Shown: positions 1-6,003 of the stretch, in pieces
How the letters are laid out: the number at the start of each line of letters is the position of its first letter
Position numbering within the stretch: the first letter of the stretch is position 1
Assembly (NCBI GenBank): GCA_035633075.1
Contig: DASQFQ010000308.1
Span: 1 to 7,260 of the forward strand
DNA length: 7,260 bases
Direction of reading: 5' to 3'
Source: DASQFQ01 sp035633075
GTDB lineage: Bacteria; Actinomycetota; Thermoleophilia; Solirubrobacterales; Solirubrobacteraceae
Made by a program: the position numbers and the translations under genes
Notes under the pieces: model-generated
Database searches by the model: none
Told to the model about the DNA's origin: nothing
The model's input: the letters and a program-made list of their open reading frames with translations, nothing else

Positions 1-1033
1 CGGCGGGCGGATGAAGATCGAGCGCGATGCCGCAAAGGTCACCGGCGGCGTCCGCCACGGCCACACGCTCGGGGGACCGATCGCGCTCCTGGTCGCCAAC
101 CGCGACTACGCGAACTGGGAGGAGCGAATGAACCCGTGGCCGGTCGAGGCCGACGTCCCCGAGGTGCACCTGCCGCGCCCCGGTCATGCCGACCTGGCCG
201 GCGCGCAGAAGTTCGGCTTCACCGATGTGCGCAACGTCCTCGAGCGCGCGAGCGCGCGCGAGACGGCCGCCCGCGTCGCTGGGGGCGCGCTCGCGAAGGC
301 GTTCCTGCGGACGCTCGGCGTCGAGGTGGTCTCCCACGTCACGCAGATCGGATCGGTCCGCGCGCCCCGGCGCAGCGACCTGGCCTACGAGGACTTCGCC
401 GGGGTGGACGACTCGCCCGTGCGCTGCCTGGACGGCGACGCGTCCGCGGCGATGGTCGAGGAGATCGATGCGCTGCGCAAGCGCAACGAGTCGCTGGGCG
501 GCGTCTTCGAGGTGTGGGCCTTCGGGCTCGTGCCTGGCCTCGGCTCGCACGTCACCTGGCAGGCGCGGCTCGACGGGCGCATCGGTCAGGCCATGCTCTC
601 CATCCAGGCGGTGAAGGGATGTGGCATCGGCGACGGGTTCGACCTCGCCGGGCGCCCCGGCTCGGACGCCCATGACGAGATCTTCTATGACGACGAGCGT
701 GGCTACCACCGGGAGACCAACCGCTCGGGGGGCGTGGAAGGCGGCATGACCACGGGCGAGCCGCTTGTCGTGCGCTGTGCGATGAAGCCGCTGCCCACGT
801 TGACCAAGCCGCTGCGCTCCGTCGACATCGCCACCCGGGAGCCGGCCCAGGCGCTGCGCGAGCGCACCGACTCCTGCACAGTGCCGGCGGCGGGCGTGGT
901 GGGGGAGGCGATGCTGGCGCTGGTGCTGGCCGACGCGCACCGGGAGAAGTTCGGGGGCGACCACATCGACGACGTCCGTGCCGCGCTCGCCGCCTACGAG
1001 GAGCGGATCGGATGGAAGCGCAGGCGCCCGTAG
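1..1033 (+). CDS. aroC: Chorismate synthase, 5'-truncated by the window edge
   Basis: Catalyses the last step of the shikimate pathway, the FMN-dependent conversion of 5-enolpyruvylshikimate-3-phosphate to chorismate, in the cytoplasm. The reading frame is open from the first base, and the codons before the ATG at 11 read G-G-R, matching the conserved GRGGRMKIE segment. That ATG is therefore internal, and roughly 45-50 N-terminal residues, including the GESHG histidine, lie outside the window. Counting from the ATG at 11, visible family motifs are RPGHAD (second catalytic histidine, residue 59), the ERASARETAARVAGG signature (about 78-92), GSDAHDEI, the RSGGVEGGMTTGEP flavin/substrate region, and the C-terminal DSCTVPAAGVVGEAM and KFGGD segments. 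The C-terminus looks complete. The stop overlaps the start of aroKB by 22 bases, so the two are probably translationally coupled. Identification is secure; only the upstream start is missing. Confidence 0.96.
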   Translation, partial: GGRMKIERDAAKVTGGVRHGHTLGGPIALLVANRDYANWEERMNPWPVEADVPEVHLPRPGHADLAGAQKFGFTDVRNVLERASARETAARVAGGALAKAFLRTLGVEVVSHVTQIGSVRAPRRSDLAYEDFAGVDDSPVRCLDGDASAAMVEEIDALRKRNESLGGVFEVWAFGLVPGLGSHVTWQARLDGRIGQAMLSIQAVKGCGIGDGFDLAGRPGSDAHDEIFYDDERGYHRETNRSGGVEGGMTTGEPLVVRCAMKPLPTLTKPLRSVDIATREPAQALRERTDSCTVPAAGVVGEAMLALVLADAHREKFGGDHIDDVRAALAAYEERIGWKRRRP

Positions 1034-2553
1034 ACGGCGGCAGCGACGATGCGCTCGTGTTCATCGGCTTCATGGGCGCCGGCAAGTCGCTGGCGGCCCG
1101 CAGCGCCGCGGCCGAGCTCAACGTCGCGGCCGTCGACTCCGACGCGCTGCTCGAGAAGCGATTGGGCGCATCGATCGAGCAGTACTTCGCCAGCCACGGC
1201 GAGGGCGCGTTCCGCGAGCAGGAGGAGGAGGCGGTCAGCGAGCTGCTGGAGGCGCCGCCGGCGCCCGTGATCTCGCTCGGAGGCGGCGCCGTCGGCTCCG
1301 AGCGTGTGCGCGAGGCGCTGGCCCGGCACACCGTGGTGCTGCTCGACGTGGACGCCGACACCGCCTGGCAGCGTGCGCGCGGCGGTCGCCCGCTGGCGCG
1401 CGACCGCGATCGCTTCGTCGCGTTGCACGCCGAGCGCGCGCCCCGCTACGCCGAGCTGGCAGACGCCATCCTGCCCGCCGGCCGCCGCGACGAGGTGCGT
1501 CACGCGCTGCCCGCGATCCGTGCGCTCGCGCAGGCGCCGCCGCAGACCAAGCTCGTGTGGGCCGGCGACTACCCCGTCTACGTCGGCGACGGGCTCGTGG
1601 GCGGGCGGCTGTGGCCGCTGGACGGGCGGCGCTTCCTGGTCACCGACAGCACGGTGGGCGAGCATTACGCCTGGCGCCTGCCGGCGCCGGAACTGGAGGT
1701 CCGCATCGAGCCGGGCGAGCGCCACAAGACCCTCCAGGGCGCCGAGCGCGTTCTGCGCGCGCTGGCCGCGGCGGGCATGGACGGCGACGACCATGTGATC
1801 GCCCTCGGGGGCGGCGTCGTGGGAGACCTCGCCGGCTTCTGCGCCGCGGTCTACCAACGCGGGGTGCGCGTGGTGCAGGTGCCGACCACGCTGGTGGGGC
1901 TCGTCGACTCGGCCTACGGGGGCAAGACCGGGGTGGACCTGCCCGAGGGCAAGAACTACGTCGGGGCCTACCACCAGCCCGCCGCGGTGCTCGCCGACCC
2001 GGCGACCCTCGCCACGTTGCCCCCCGCCGAGCTGGGCGCCGGGTGGGCCGAGGTCGTCAAGACGGCGCTGATCGCCGGGGGAGAGCTGTGGAAGCGCGTG
2101 CGCGCCCGGCCGGCTCCGGCCTTCGACCGCGACCTCGTCCTCGCGTGCGCGCGCGTGAAGCTGCGGATCGTGGCCGAGGACGAGCGCGACGCCGGCGCGC
2201 GCCAGGCGCTCAACCTCGGCCACACCGTGGGGCACGCGGTCGAGACGGCGACCGGCTACGCCCGCTACCGGCACGGCGAGGCCGTCGGCCTCGGGCTGCT
2301 GGCCGCGCTCACGCTGTCCGGGCAGCCCGAGCTGCGCGACGAGGTCGCCGAGCTGCTCTCGGCCAACGGCCTGCCCACGCGGCTCGACGCCGGGATCGAC
2401 CGCGAGGCGGTGACCGCCGCGGTGCAGCGCGACAAGAAGCGCCGCGGCGGCCGCGTGGGCTTCGTCCTGCTCGACGAGCCGGGGGAGCCGCGCACCGGTT
2501 GCGCCGTGGCCGAGGACGAGCTCCGGGCGGCTCTGGAGAAGCTGGCACGATGA
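1012..2553 (+). CDS. aroKB: Bifunctional shikimate kinase / 3-dehydroquinate synthase (AroK-AroB fusion)
   Basis: A 513-residue cytoplasmic fusion. The N-terminal shikimate kinase (about 12-172) phosphorylates shikimate with ATP. It has Walker A GFMGAGKS (19-26), the DSD shikimate-binding motif (42-44), FR (67-68), GGG (90-92), and the lid arginine in RPLAR (126). The C-terminal NAD/metal-dependent 3-dehydroquinate synthase (about 178-513) makes 3-dehydroquinate from DAHP. It shows LGGGVVGDLAGF (265-276), DSAYGGKTGVDLPEGKN (299-315), and the expected metal ligands E347 (GWAEVVK), H404 (NLGHTVGH) and H421 (RHGEA). Both active sites look intact. The linker is only a few residues, and there is no frameshift. 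The start at 1012 is supported by GAGGAG at 998-1003, eight bases upstream, and lies inside the end of aroC. The stop overlaps the aroQ start as ATGA. The two activities are pathway steps 5 and 2, not consecutive. AroKB fusions are known, for example in Thermotoga. Confidence 0.95.
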   Translation: MEAQAPVDGGSDDALVFIGFMGAGKSLAARSAAAELNVAAVDSDALLEKRLGASIEQYFASHGEGAFREQEEEAVSELLEAPPAPVISLGGGAVGSERVREALARHTVVLLDVDADTAWQRARGGRPLARDRDRFVALHAERAPRYAELADAILPAGRRDEVRHALPAIRALAQAPPQTKLVWAGDYPVYVGDGLVGGRLWPLDGRRFLVTDSTVGEHYAWRLPAPELEVRIEPGERHKTLQGAERVLRALAAAGMDGDDHVIALGGGVVGDLAGFCAAVYQRGVRVVQVPTTLVGLVDSAYGGKTGVDLPEGKNYVGAYHQPAAVLADPATLATLPPAELGAGWAEVVKTALIAGGELWKRVRARPAPAFDRDLVLACARVKLRIVAEDERDAGARQALNLGHTVGHAVETATGYARYRHGEAVGLGLLAALTLSGQPELRDEVAELLSANGLPTRLDAGIDREAVTAAVQRDKKRRGGRVGFVLLDEPGEPRTGCAVAEDELRAALEKLAR

Positions 2554-2984
2554 GGAACCGGGTGGCGGTCATGCACGGCGTCAACCTGAACGCCCTCGAT
2601 CGCCGGCCGGCCGACGTCTACGGCGGGCTCAGCCTCCAGCGGCTCGAGATGCGGATCGGCGGCTACGCCCGCGAGCTGGCCCTGGAGGCGCGCTTCTTTC
2701 AGACCAACCACGAGGGCGAGTACGTCGAGGAGCTCCACAAGGCCTCCGACTACGCCGACGGCCTACTGCTCAACCCGGGCGCGTGGACGCACTACGCGTG
2801 GTCGCTGCGCGATGCCGTCGAGGTCGCAGGCCTGCCCGCCGTCGAGGTCCACCTGTCCGACGTCTCGGCCCGCGAGGACTGGCGGCGGGTCTCCGTCCTG
2901 GCCGACGTGGTGCTCGCCTCGGTCGCCGGCCGGGGCGTCGAGGGCTACCGCGATGCGCTCGAGCGGCTGCGGGAGGCCCTGTGA
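2550..2984 (+). CDS. aroQ: Type II 3-dehydroquinate dehydratase
   Basis: Dehydrates 3-dehydroquinate to 3-dehydroshikimate (pathway step 3) by anti elimination; the family is a small cytoplasmic dodecamer. At 144 residues it has the usual type II length. The spacing of key residues fits the family exactly: N12, R18/R19, catalytic Y24 in the mobile lid (DVYGG), N75 in NPGA, H81, E99 and catalytic H101 in VEVHLS, S103, R108 and R112. Some normally conserved positions differ: the NGPN turn reads HGVN (9-12), and the usual HAREEF reads SAREDW (106-111). The start overlaps the aroKB stop by four bases (ATGA), with GGAG at 2535-2538 as a rather distant ribosome site. The stop overlaps the pepQ start (GTGA). 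Catalytic residues are kept, so an active enzyme is likely; the substitutions make it a divergent member. Confidence 0.9.
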   Translation: MRNRVAVMHGVNLNALDRRPADVYGGLSLQRLEMRIGGYARELALEARFFQTNHEGEYVEELHKASDYADGLLLNPGAWTHYAWSLRDAVEVAGLPAVEVHLSDVSAREDWRRVSVLADVVLASVAGRGVEGYRDALERLREAL

Positions 2985-4048
2985 GCCGGGCCGACCGCGT
3001 CGTCGCCCGGCTCGGCGAGAAGCAGGCCGACCTCCTGCTCGTCACCGACGTCGTGAACGTCCGCTACTTGACCGGGTTCACCGGCAGCAACGCCATGGCG
3101 ATCGTAGGCCCCGACATGCGCCGCTTTCTGACCGACTTCCGCTACGTCGAGCGGGCGAAGGCGGAGGTGAGCGGGTTCGATCGCGAGCGCGCCCCGCAGG
3201 ATTTCGTGAAGGCGCTCGGCGACCGGTGGCCCGCGGGCGAGCTGCGCCTAGGCTTCGAGGATCAGCACGTCAGCGTGCGCCAGCACGCGCGCCTGCGCGA
3301 GGTGCTGCCCGATCGCATAGAGCTCGTCCCGGCCGGTGGGGTGATCGAGGCCGAGCGCGCCCTCAAGGATCCCACCGAGCTCGAGACGATCAGGTCGGCG
3401 GCCGCCCTCGCCGACGAGGTCTACGCGTGGCTCGCGGAGGCCGGCCTGGTCGGCCGGACCGAGCGCGATGTCGCGCTCGCGCTCGAGCACGAGATGCGGC
3501 GGCTCGGCGCGGAGGACCCGAGCTTCCCCTCGATCGTCGCCTCGGCCGAGAACGGCGCGCTGCCCCACGCCGAGCCGCGCGAGGTTGAGATCGCCGCGGG
3601 CACGCTCGTGACCCTGGACATCGGCGCGAGGGTCGACGGCTACTGCTCCGACTGCACGCGGACCTGGGCGACGGGCGGGCTCCCTGACGACCTCGAGGAG
3701 ATCTACGACCTCGTCCTGCGCGCCCAGCAGGCGGCGCTGGACGCCGTCGAGCCCGGGCGGACCGGCCGGGAGGTCGACGCCGTCGCGCGCGACCTCATCG
3801 GCGCGGAGGGCCACGGAGAGCACTTCGGCCACGGGCTGGGCCATGGGGTGGGGCTCGAGGTCCATGAGGCCCCGCGGCTCGCCCGCACGGGCACGGACCC
3901 GCTTGCCGCCGGTAACGTCGTCACCGTCGAGCCCGGTGTATACGTGCCGGGCCGGGGCGGGGTGCGGATCGAGGATCTGGTCGCGGTCACCGGCGACGGG
4001 GGCGAGGTTCTCACCACGACGACGAAGGAGTTGAGGGTCGTGGCCTGA
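2981..4048 (+). CDS. pepQ: M24B metallopeptidase, Xaa-Pro aminopeptidase/dipeptidase family
   Basis: A 355-residue cytoplasmic peptidase expected to cleave the bond before proline in short peptides, using two metal ions. The N-terminal creatinase-like domain (about 1-125) includes NVRYLTGFTGSNA. The C-terminal pita-bread domain (about 132-355) holds all five expected metal ligands: D213 (LDIGA), D224 (YCSDCTRT), H288 (GHGLGHGVG), E317 (VEPGVY) and E331 (VRIED). Two proton-shuttle histidines, H196 (LPHAEP) and H295 (VHE), are also present. I chose the GTG at 2981 because it overlaps the aroQ stop by four bases and GGGAGG lies at 2971-2976, four bases upstream. The same frame stays open back to an ATG at 2783, but that would run through most of aroQ. 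Aminopeptidase P versus prolidase specificity cannot be told from sequence, so the symbol is positional. Actinobacterial aro clusters commonly end with this gene. Confidence 0.9.
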   Translation: MSRADRVVARLGEKQADLLLVTDVVNVRYLTGFTGSNAMAIVGPDMRRFLTDFRYVERAKAEVSGFDRERAPQDFVKALGDRWPAGELRLGFEDQHVSVRQHARLREVLPDRIELVPAGGVIEAERALKDPTELETIRSAAALADEVYAWLAEAGLVGRTERDVALALEHEMRRLGAEDPSFPSIVASAENGALPHAEPREVEIAAGTLVTLDIGARVDGYCSDCTRTWATGGLPDDLEEIYDLVLRAQQAALDAVEPGRTGREVDAVARDLIGAEGHGEHFGHGLGHGVGLEVHEAPRLARTGTDPLAAGNVVTVEPGVYVPGRGGVRIEDLVAVTGDGGEVLTTTTKELRVVA

Positions 4049-4080
4049 GGATTCAAGGGTCGGTGGATTCGCGCCGATAC

Positions 4081-4084
4081 GGAG
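4081..4084 (+). promoter_or_regulatory. Ribosome binding site deciding the start of the secreted protein
   Basis: GGAG lies five bases before the ATG at 4090. It favours that start over the in-frame GTG at 4063, which has only AAGGG at a tight three-base spacing. The ATG start also gives a clean signal peptide with the positive charges directly ahead of the hydrophobic core. Confidence 0.6.
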
Positions 4085-4089
4085 CTTCG

Positions 4090-5832
4090 ATGGCTAACCG
4101 AACCCGCATCTCCACTTTCCTGCGCCGCGCCGCCATGACGGCCGCCCTCGGCGCCCTCCTCGCCCCCGCTGCAGCGGGCGCCGCCACCGCCGACGCCTCC
4201 AAGGCGAAGAAGAAGCGGACCAAGACCCCGGTCATCACCGCCGTGAAGCCGATGAACGTGGCGATCGGCGAGACCCTCGAGATCCGCGGGCGCAACTTTC
4301 TGCGCGGCCGCAACAAGAACTCCGTCGTCTTCAAGCGCGACGGCGGCAAGGCCGTCTTCGTCAAGGCCGACGTCGGCACCACCAAGCTGCTCAGGGTCAT
4401 GATCCCGGCCAAGCTGCAGTCGCAGTTCGCCCTCTCCGCAGGCGTCCCGAGGGCCACCCGCTTCCGTCTGCGCGTCCTGGCCAAGAAGTTCGGCAGGTCC
4501 TTCAGCCGCACCCGGCTCTCGCCGGTGGTGTCCGGGCCCAGGGCGGCGGCGCCTCCCGGCTTCGTCCAGTCCCAGCCCGGCGGCGACTGCGATGGCGACG
4601 GGACCAAGAACGCCACCGACGCCGATGACGACAACGACGGCCTGACCGACGCCGTCGAGGAGAGCCTCAATCTCAACCCGTGCGTCGGCGACACCGACGG
4701 TGACGGCCTCGCCGACCGCTTCGAGTTCGACTGCGACCGCGACGGCCTGCTGAACCGCGACGAGACCGACAGCGACGACGACCTGCTGTCCGACACCGTC
4801 GAGAACGCCATCGGAACCGACTTCTGCAACGGCGACAGCGACGGCGACGCCGTCGAGGACGGCTACGAGTTCCAGTCGGCGCGCGATCTCAACGACGACG
4901 AGTATCAGGAGGCCAACCAGAACCTGCCCTACCCCGGCAAGCGGCCCTACCCGAACCCGCTCTTCCCCGACGACAAGGTCGACTACGACGGCGACAGCCT
5001 GGCCCTCGCCGAGGAGCAGGGGCTGTGGAAGTACACCATCGCGCAGGGCGCGGCACGCACGCTATCGCCGCTCACCTACTCCGACGGCACGCAGTACTCC
5101 GACTTCACTCGGGGCTCCGACGGCCGTCGCCGGCCCGCGCTGGCCGCGGACGGCTATGCCAAGCACGCCGATTTCCTCGCGTGGGCGGCTCGTACGCCGA
5201 ACAGCGAGAGCGGCGACGGCGGCTACGACCAGGTCTTCATCGCGAACCCGCCCAACGGGGGCGGCCCGCTGTTCGACATCCGCGACGCCAACCTCGACGG
5301 CAGCGTGTCGAACGGGGCGAACGGAAGCTACGTATACGGCGAGCGTCTGAACTACGACTTCGACTCGAACGGCTGGCTGTCAGACGACGAGCGCGACGAG
5401 GATGCCGACGGCCTCTCCAACTACGACGAGAGTCACGGCCGCCTGCTGCGCGAGTACTGGACCGGCTGCTACAGCCTAGAGCTGCCCTACTACGTGGCGT
5501 ATGCCGGCACGAGCCTGAGCGACGCAGACAGCGACGGTGACGGGGTCCGCGACGGCGCCGACGACCAGGACCACGACGACTTCCCCAACATCCAGGAGCT
5601 GAGCCGGAACGCCGCCTCGGGTTGGGTCGACTGGGACCCCTCTGCTGGTCAGTGCACCCCCAAGGACAACCTGCCCCAGCCGCCCGCGAAGCACCATGAC
5701 ACCGACTACGGCCGGGTCAACCCCTTCAATCCCTGCCTCCCGTCCACGTCTGCACGGACCTGCGTGAGGCATCCGTTCGCGGGCGCCGGCGCTCCGTTCG
5801 ACGGCTCGCCTGACTGGTACTCCCTCAACTGA
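4090..5832 (+). CDS. Secreted calcium-binding protein: IPT/TIG-like domain plus TSP3/EF-hand-like repeats
   Basis: A 580-residue probable exported protein of unknown role. Residues 1-33 form a signal peptide (RTR..RR n-region, Ala/Leu core, cleavage probably near AGA-AT or ATA-DA). A Lys/Arg-rich stretch leads into an IPT/TIG-like beta domain (about 46-147; PVITAVKPMNVAIGE, LEIRGRNF). The rest is strongly acidic, with EF-hand-like loops (D-x-D-x-D/N...E/D at position 12) starting at residues 166, 179, 201, 214, 227, 249, 298, 423, 436, 480 and 492. Residues 166-213 and 214-261 are a tandem 48-residue duplication. About 310-422 resembles nothing I recognise. Eight cysteines (167, 198, 215, 246, 460, 522, 549, 558) all lie outside the IPT-like domain and could form disulfides. 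There is no LPXTG or C-terminal membrane anchor, so release or non-covalent wall attachment is likely. It starts 41 bases after pepQ with no terminator between. Calcium binding is inferred from motifs. Adhesin, matrix or wall-associated roles are possible. Confidence 0.85.
   Translation: MANRTRISTFLRRAAMTAALGALLAPAAAGAATADASKAKKKRTKTPVITAVKPMNVAIGETLEIRGRNFLRGRNKNSVVFKRDGGKAVFVKADVGTTKLLRVMIPAKLQSQFALSAGVPRATRFRLRVLAKKFGRSFSRTRLSPVVSGPRAAAPPGFVQSQPGGDCDGDGTKNATDADDDNDGLTDAVEESLNLNPCVGDTDGDGLADRFEFDCDRDGLLNRDETDSDDDLLSDTVENAIGTDFCNGDSDGDAVEDGYEFQSARDLNDDEYQEANQNLPYPGKRPYPNPLFPDDKVDYDGDSLALAEEQGLWKYTIAQGAARTLSPLTYSDGTQYSDFTRGSDGRRRPALAADGYAKHADFLAWAARTPNSESGDGGYDQVFIANPPNGGGPLFDIRDANLDGSVSNGANGSYVYGERLNYDFDSNGWLSDDERDEDADGLSNYDESHGRLLREYWTGCYSLELPYYVAYAGTSLSDADSDGDGVRDGADDQDHDDFPNIQELSRNAASGWVDWDPSAGQCTPKDNLPQPPAKHHDTDYGRVNPFNPCLPSTSARTCVRHPFAGAGAPFDGSPDWYSLN
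4585..4728 (+). repeat. First copy of a 48-residue tandem protein repeat
   Basis: Encodes residues 166-213 of the secreted protein. The layout is calcium loop, one-residue spacer, calcium loop, ten-residue insert with a cysteine, calcium loop, Phe. Cysteines sit at repeat positions 2 and 33. By eye, 22 of 48 residues match the next copy, with no gaps. Confidence 0.8.
4729..4872 (+). repeat. Second copy of the 48-residue tandem protein repeat
   Basis: Encodes residues 214-261, directly adjoining the first copy with the same length and cysteine positions. In its second and third loops the usual glycine at loop position 6 is Leu and Ala, but the acidic residues at positions 1, 3, 5 and 12 are kept. 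Confidence 0.8.
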
Positions 5833-5862
5833 TCGGTTCAGCCTCCGGCTGAGCCCGATCAC
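5829..5862 (+). repeat. 34-base hairpin repeat, copy 1
   Basis: An imperfect palindrome: left arm 5830-5843, loop TCC (5844-5846), right arm 5847-5861. It gives 14 pairs with one single-base bulge and one G-T pair. It matches copy 2 in 32 of 34 bases. The TGA stop of the secreted protein (5830-5832) lies inside its left arm. No T-tract follows, so it does not look like an ordinary intrinsic terminator. Confidence 0.85.
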
Positions 5863-5886
5863 GGTGGGTAGCGAGACCGCTTCGCT

Positions 5887-5920
5887 CTGATCGGTTCAGG
5901 CTCCGCCTGAGCCCGATCAC
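5887..5920 (+). repeat. 34-base hairpin repeat, copy 2
   Basis: Same orientation as copy 1, with a 58-base period. Left arm 5888-5901, loop TCC (5902-5904), right arm 5905-5919. The only two differences from copy 1 are C5842 to G5900 and G5848 to C5906. These bases pair with each other, so the stem is preserved. The 24-base spacer between copies contains a small AGCGA/TCGCT stem (5870-5874 with 5882-5886). REP-like element is one candidate identity. Confidence 0.85.
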
Positions 5921-5936
5921 CCGACGTCGCTCCTCC

Positions 5937-5965
5937 ACCGAGGCCCGCATGATGCGGGCCTCGGT
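5937..5965 (+). terminator. Strong 14-bp inverted repeat, probable transcription terminator
   Basis: ACCGAGGCCCGCAT at 5937-5950 is perfectly complementary to 5952-5965 around a single central G. In RNA this would give about a 12-bp GC-rich stem with a five-base loop. The following bases, CGTTAAGG, form only a poor T-tract, which is common for terminators in high-GC actinobacteria. Its place between two same-strand genes suits an end for the upstream transcript. A regulator-binding palindrome is a less likely alternative. Confidence 0.7.
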
Positions 5966-5967
5966 CG

Positions 5968-5997
5968 TTAAGGACCCGTCGCGAAGGGGCCGATAGT
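5968..5997 (+). promoter_or_regulatory. Possible leaderless promoter of the membrane protein gene
   Basis: GATAGT at 5992-5997 matches four of six bases of the -10 consensus, including the key A2 and T6. It ends six bases before the ATG at 6004, which would place transcription start at or next to the start codon. A poor -35 candidate, TTAAGG (5968-5973), lies 18 bases upstream. There is no good ribosome site close to the ATG (GAAG is two bases away, AAGGGG 14 bases away), which fits leaderless translation. Confidence 0.4.
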
Positions 5998-6003
5998 GAA
6001 GCC

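Noticed and set aside
994..2274. A 426-residue open frame on the minus strand opposite aroKB
   Set aside because: It is antisense to a gene with complete catalytic motifs. Long minus-strand frames are expected in very GC-rich DNA, and its translation shows low-complexity composition and no recognisable domain.
2783..2980. N-terminal extension of the M24 peptidase to the ATG at 2783
   Set aside because: The extension is Arg/Pro-rich out-of-frame aroQ sequence. The GTG at 2981 has a good ribosome site and the usual four-base overlap.
978..2984. A 668-residue + strand frame running through aroKB into aroQ
   Set aside because: Its first 520 or so residues are Arg/Ala/Gly-rich out-of-frame translation of aroKB. 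Only the last 144 residues, starting at 2550, are a real protein (AroQ).
3248..3865. A 205-residue minus-strand frame opposite the M24 peptidase gene
   Set aside because: It is antisense to a gene with all five metal ligands intact and shows no domain of its own.
4063..4089. Upstream GTG start for the secreted protein
   Set aside because: The spacing of its AAGGG site is poor and it would add nine residues ahead of a signal peptide that begins well at the ATG at 4090.
5829..5862. Intrinsic terminator at hairpin copy 1 or 2
   Set aside because: Neither hairpin is followed by a T-rich stretch; the 5937-5965 inverted repeat is the better candidate.
5829..5920. CRISPR array
   Set aside because: Only two repeats with one 24-base spacer, the repeats are long near-complete palindromes, and no cas gene is near.
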